Source of the DNA: Microbacteriaceae bacterium | Lineage (GTDB): Bacteria > Actinomycetota > Actinomycetes > Actinomycetales > Microbacteriaceae | Reading direction: 5' to 3' | Length of the DNA stretch: 5,910 bases | Assembly: GCA_026785785.1 (NCBI GenBank) | Contig: JAJAZI010000287.1 | Coordinates: 1 to 5,910, forward strand | In this document: one piece after another, positions 5,489 through 5,910 of the stretch | Position numbering within the stretch: position 1 is the stretch's first letter | How the letters are laid out: each line of letters starts with the position of its first letter | Position numbers and translations under genes: made by a program | The notes under the pieces: model-generated | Databases searched by the model: none | Told to the model about the DNA's origin: nothing | The model's input: only the letters and a program-made list of their open reading frames with translations

Positions 5489-5910
5489 CCGTGATGAGCC
5501 GCAGCATCTCGGCGAGCTCGTCACGGCGGTCGGTGTCGATCGGGCCGGAAATGTGCTGCTCCTCGAGGTTGAACTCGGGGAACAGCTCCGTCATGAGCGT
5601 GCGGCCCTCGTCCGTCAGGCGCACGAGTACCAGCCGCCCGTCGGTCTGGCTGCGCTCCCGGGTGACCCAGCCGCGATCCTGAAGGGTCGTGAGAACGCCC
5701 GTCAGCGTCGCCTTGGAGAATCCGCCCTCGAGGGCGATCTGCCTGGTCTCGATGGGCTCCCAGATCCAGGTGACCCAGAGCACGACGAATCCGGTCCAGG
5801 AGAGATTGTGCTGGGCGAGCACCGAGCGCTCGAGGTGGTTGCGCACGGCGTTCGCGGCGCGGAACAGGTTCGAGGCGACGGCCATGGCCGAGTAGTCGAG
5901 GGGGAGGCCG
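5448..5910 (-). CDS. MarR-family transcriptional regulator, 5' end beyond the right edge
   Basis: This is a dimeric winged-helix DNA-binding protein, probably a ligand-released repressor. The visible frame has 154 codons, including the stop. A helix-turn-helix runs through RQIALEGGFSKATLTGVL, followed by the recognition-helix tail LQDRGWVTRERS and the wing TDGRLVLVRLTDEG, all classic MarR features. An ATG at 5885 would give 145 residues, but it has no ribosome site. The frame also stays open upstream with GLPLDYSA leading into MAVASNLFRAANAVRNHLE, which reads like continuous family sequence. I therefore treat the gene as truncated by the window. Aromatic catabolic operons of the homoprotocatechuate type are often controlled by MarR proteins (HpaR/HpcR), so control of the adjacent operon through the palindrome near 4705 is likely but inferred. 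Its 3' end overlaps the hydrolase gene by 41 bases in convergent orientation. Confidence 0.88.
   Translation of the reverse strand, partial: GLPLDYSAMAVASNLFRAANAVRNHLERSVLAQHNLSWTGFVVLWVTWIWEPIETRQIALEGGFSKATLTGVLTTLQDRGWVTRERSQTDGRLVLVRLTDEGRTLMTELFPEFNLEEQHISGPIDTDRRDELAEMLRLITVNVEKNDSTIPPA

Noticed and set aside
5440..5500. Search for a terminator between the convergent genes
   Set aside because: The coding regions overlap and I found no GC-rich hairpin followed by a T-run on either strand.
4691..5524. 277-codon minus-strand open frame opposite the hydrolase gene
   Set aside because: It runs antisense through a gene with an intact catalytic triad, crosses the promoter gap and has no recognisable domain.
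5883..5885. ATG as the start of the MarR gene
   Set aside because: It has no ribosome site, and the frame continues upstream with family-like sequence to the window edge, so the ATG is probably an internal Met.

Overview
The window is high-GC (roughly two-thirds G+C), tightly packed bacterial DNA with overlapping GTG starts, actinobacterial-type proteins and many GATGCC/GGCATC words. This fits an actinobacterium, possibly of the Microbacteriaceae, but the assignment to family is an inference from composition and gene style only. No rRNA, tRNA, CRISPR array, insertion sequence or other mobile element was seen.

Positions 4663 down to 1 (minus strand) look like one operon of five genes. In order of transcription they are: an aldehyde dehydrogenase of the 5-carboxymethyl-2-hydroxymuconate semialdehyde dehydrogenase type (HpaE/HpcC); a class III (LigB-fold) extradiol dioxygenase most like homoprotocatechuate 2,3-dioxygenase (HpaD/HpcB); a fumarylacetoacetate-hydrolase-fold protein (HpaG/HpcE-like); a 63-residue single-cluster ferredoxin; and an FAD/NAD(P)H ferredoxin reductase that runs off the left edge. 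Each junction is a 3-nt gap or an overlap of 8, 4 or 1 nt, so the five are probably translated in a coupled way.

Positions 4664-4777 are the only real intergenic region. It is AT-richer than its surroundings and separates the operon from a divergent plus-strand gene. It holds a plausible minus-strand promoter and an 18-bp imperfect palindrome over the predicted transcription start, a reasonable operator for the MarR-type regulator encoded nearby.

Positions 4778-5488 (plus) encode a class I glutamine-amidotransferase-fold hydrolase of the PuuD / peptidase C26 family with an intact Cys-His-Glu triad. Its 3' end overlaps, tail to tail, a minus-strand MarR-family regulator (5448 to the right edge), whose N-terminus lies outside the window.

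Together the genes suggest meta-cleavage catabolism of 3,4-dihydroxyphenylacetate or a close relative. HpaD opens the ring, HpaE oxidises the semialdehyde, and the FAH protein acts on the later dicarboxylic intermediate. The ferredoxin and reductase are not part of the textbook pathway. They imply that a cytochrome P450 or similar oxygenase feeds the route, perhaps encoded beyond the left edge. The gamma-glutamyl hydrolase hints that the starting compound may be an aromatic amine handled as a gamma-glutamyl conjugate. Both of those links are hypotheses.
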